From NCBI GenBank assembly GCA_030040815.1, contig JASHSZ010000177.1, forward strand, positions 1 to 6,737: 6,737 nucleotides of DNA, in the 5' to 3' direction. Position 1 is the stretch's first letter. Each line of letters begins with the position of its first letter. A model generated the notes under the pieces. It was not told the DNA's origin, ran no database searches, and saw only the letters and a program-made list of their open reading frames with translations. Source of the stretch: Streptosporangiaceae bacterium (GTDB lineage: Bacteria; Actinomycetota; Actinomycetes; Streptosporangiales; Streptosporangiaceae). This document shows, piece after piece, positions 6,321 through 6,737 of this stretch. The position numbers and the translations under genes are program-made.

Positions 6321-6519
6321 TCGGCCGGGCGAACTGCCTGCTGTCCCTGGGTTAGCCAGGTTCCAATCGCGAATTCTGGCCGTATGCGCAACTATTTCCG
6401 TAGCGCAAGAACGCCCAGGTCGTGGCAGGCAGCGCAGGTCACGCTGGGCGTCGGCAGCTTACCGCCAGACAGAACGCGGCACGGCGTGTGCCCGCCGCAG
6501 ACATTCGATTGGAACGACC
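6321..6519. other. Intergenic region between chrA and the downstream membrane protein gene
   Basis: No gene or tRNA was recognised in these 199 bases. The region is less GC-rich than its surroundings at 6360-6410 and contains inverted repeats. A short stem CCTGG 6346-6350/CCAGG 6356-6360 lies just after chrA. TGCGC 6385-6389 pairs with GCGCA 6403-6407, and GCGCAA also repeats directly at a 17-base period (6386-6391 and 6403-6408). A long hairpin lies at 6411-6451. The promoter of the next gene is probably here, but no -35/-10 pair could be assigned. Confidence 0.6.
6411..6451 (+). repeat. Long imperfect hairpin upstream of the last gene
   Basis: ACGCCCAG 6411-6418 pairs perfectly with CTGGGCGT 6444-6451. 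After a two-base bulge (GT 6419-6420), CGTGGC 6421-6426 pairs with GTCACG 6438-6443, with one G-T wobble, leaving an 11-base loop. The total is about 14 pairs. It could be a terminator or processing site for chrA, or a leader structure of the gene at 6520. No T tract follows it directly. Confidence 0.5.
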
Positions 6520-6737
6520 ATGACCGCTTCCAGCATGGCGATCACCACGCCGAATCCGACCATTGACCCGACCGAGCCGACCGAGATCGAGAAGCCCCCA
6601 GGGCCTTTCCTCAGGTTCGCGAACTGGGTCTCCGAGGCGATGGGCAGGCCCACCAACATCGTGTTCTGGTTTGTCTTGGTGGTGGCCTGGACCCTGATCT
6701 TCGCCGTGGGCGGACCCCACCTGGCCTCTGGCAACTG
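6520..6737 (+). CDS. Membrane protein resembling the low-affinity iron permease family, N-terminal part, cut by the window edge
   Basis: The reading frame stays open from the ATG at 6520 to the window end, giving 72 residues. After a polar Pro/Thr-rich start (residues 1-29) comes PFLRFANWVSEAMGRPTN (29-46). A hydrophobic span follows at about 47-65, rich in Val, Phe, Trp and Leu, and then GGPHLASGN (64-72). The arrangement FxxFAxxxSxxxGxP, a first membrane helix, then W and GP before the second helix, resembles proteins annotated as low-affinity iron permease family (PF04120-like). That match is from memory of the pattern, and bacterial members are mostly uncharacterised, so iron transport is not established. 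The start has GGA six bases upstream; an in-frame ATG at 6535 is an alternative. The gene has the same direction as chrA but sits 199 bases away behind hairpins, so it probably has its own promoter. Confidence 0.6.
   Translation, partial: MTASSMAITTPNPTIDPTEPTEIEKPPGPFLRFANWVSEAMGRPTNIVFWFVLVVAWTLIFAVGGPHLASGN

Noticed and set aside
6340..6380. T-loop-like GGTTCCAATC suggesting a tRNA
   Set aside because: No acceptor stem, anticodon arm or D arm can be drawn around it, and the loop has C instead of the usual purine.

Overview
The window is very GC-rich. Its gene set is typical of a free-living actinobacterium: actinobacterial-type threonine genes, a Lon protease of the actinobacterial sequence type, and a PIG-L deacetylase. 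GTG starts and a 4-bp start/stop overlap fit this. The genus cannot be named from the sequence alone.

Layout. On the minus strand at the left edge lies the first third-or-less of lon (ATP-dependent Lon protease), cut by the window. It has an AT-rich promoter pocket and an imperfect ClgR-box-like sequence upstream. Behind that promoter, also on the minus strand, is a complete 234-residue PIG-L/LmbE-type zinc deacetylase. A gap of nearly 400 bases then separates this leftward pair from a rightward run: hom (homoserine dehydrogenase with ACT domain), thrC (threonine synthase) and thrB (homoserine kinase). Together the three convert aspartate semialdehyde to threonine: Hom makes homoserine, ThrB phosphorylates it and ThrC converts O-phosphohomoserine to threonine. 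thrC and thrB overlap in ATGA. A perfect 10-bp inverted repeat sits between hom and thrC. The gap before hom holds several short hairpins that could form a structured leader.

After thrB there is a GC hairpin, then chrA, a full-length two-domain CHR-family (chromate transporter) membrane protein with a strong ribosome binding site. A roughly 200-base gap follows, containing a long imperfect hairpin. The right edge is the start of a small membrane protein resembling the low-affinity iron permease family, cut by the window.

Most of the window is conserved housekeeping metabolism. No mobile element, CRISPR array, RNA gene or clear novel defence-type system was seen. The points worth checking are regulatory: the ClgR-like site at lon, the hom leader, the hom/thrC hairpin, and the structured gap before the last gene. 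The hom-thrC-thrB cluster also lacks its common actinobacterial neighbours lysA and rho.
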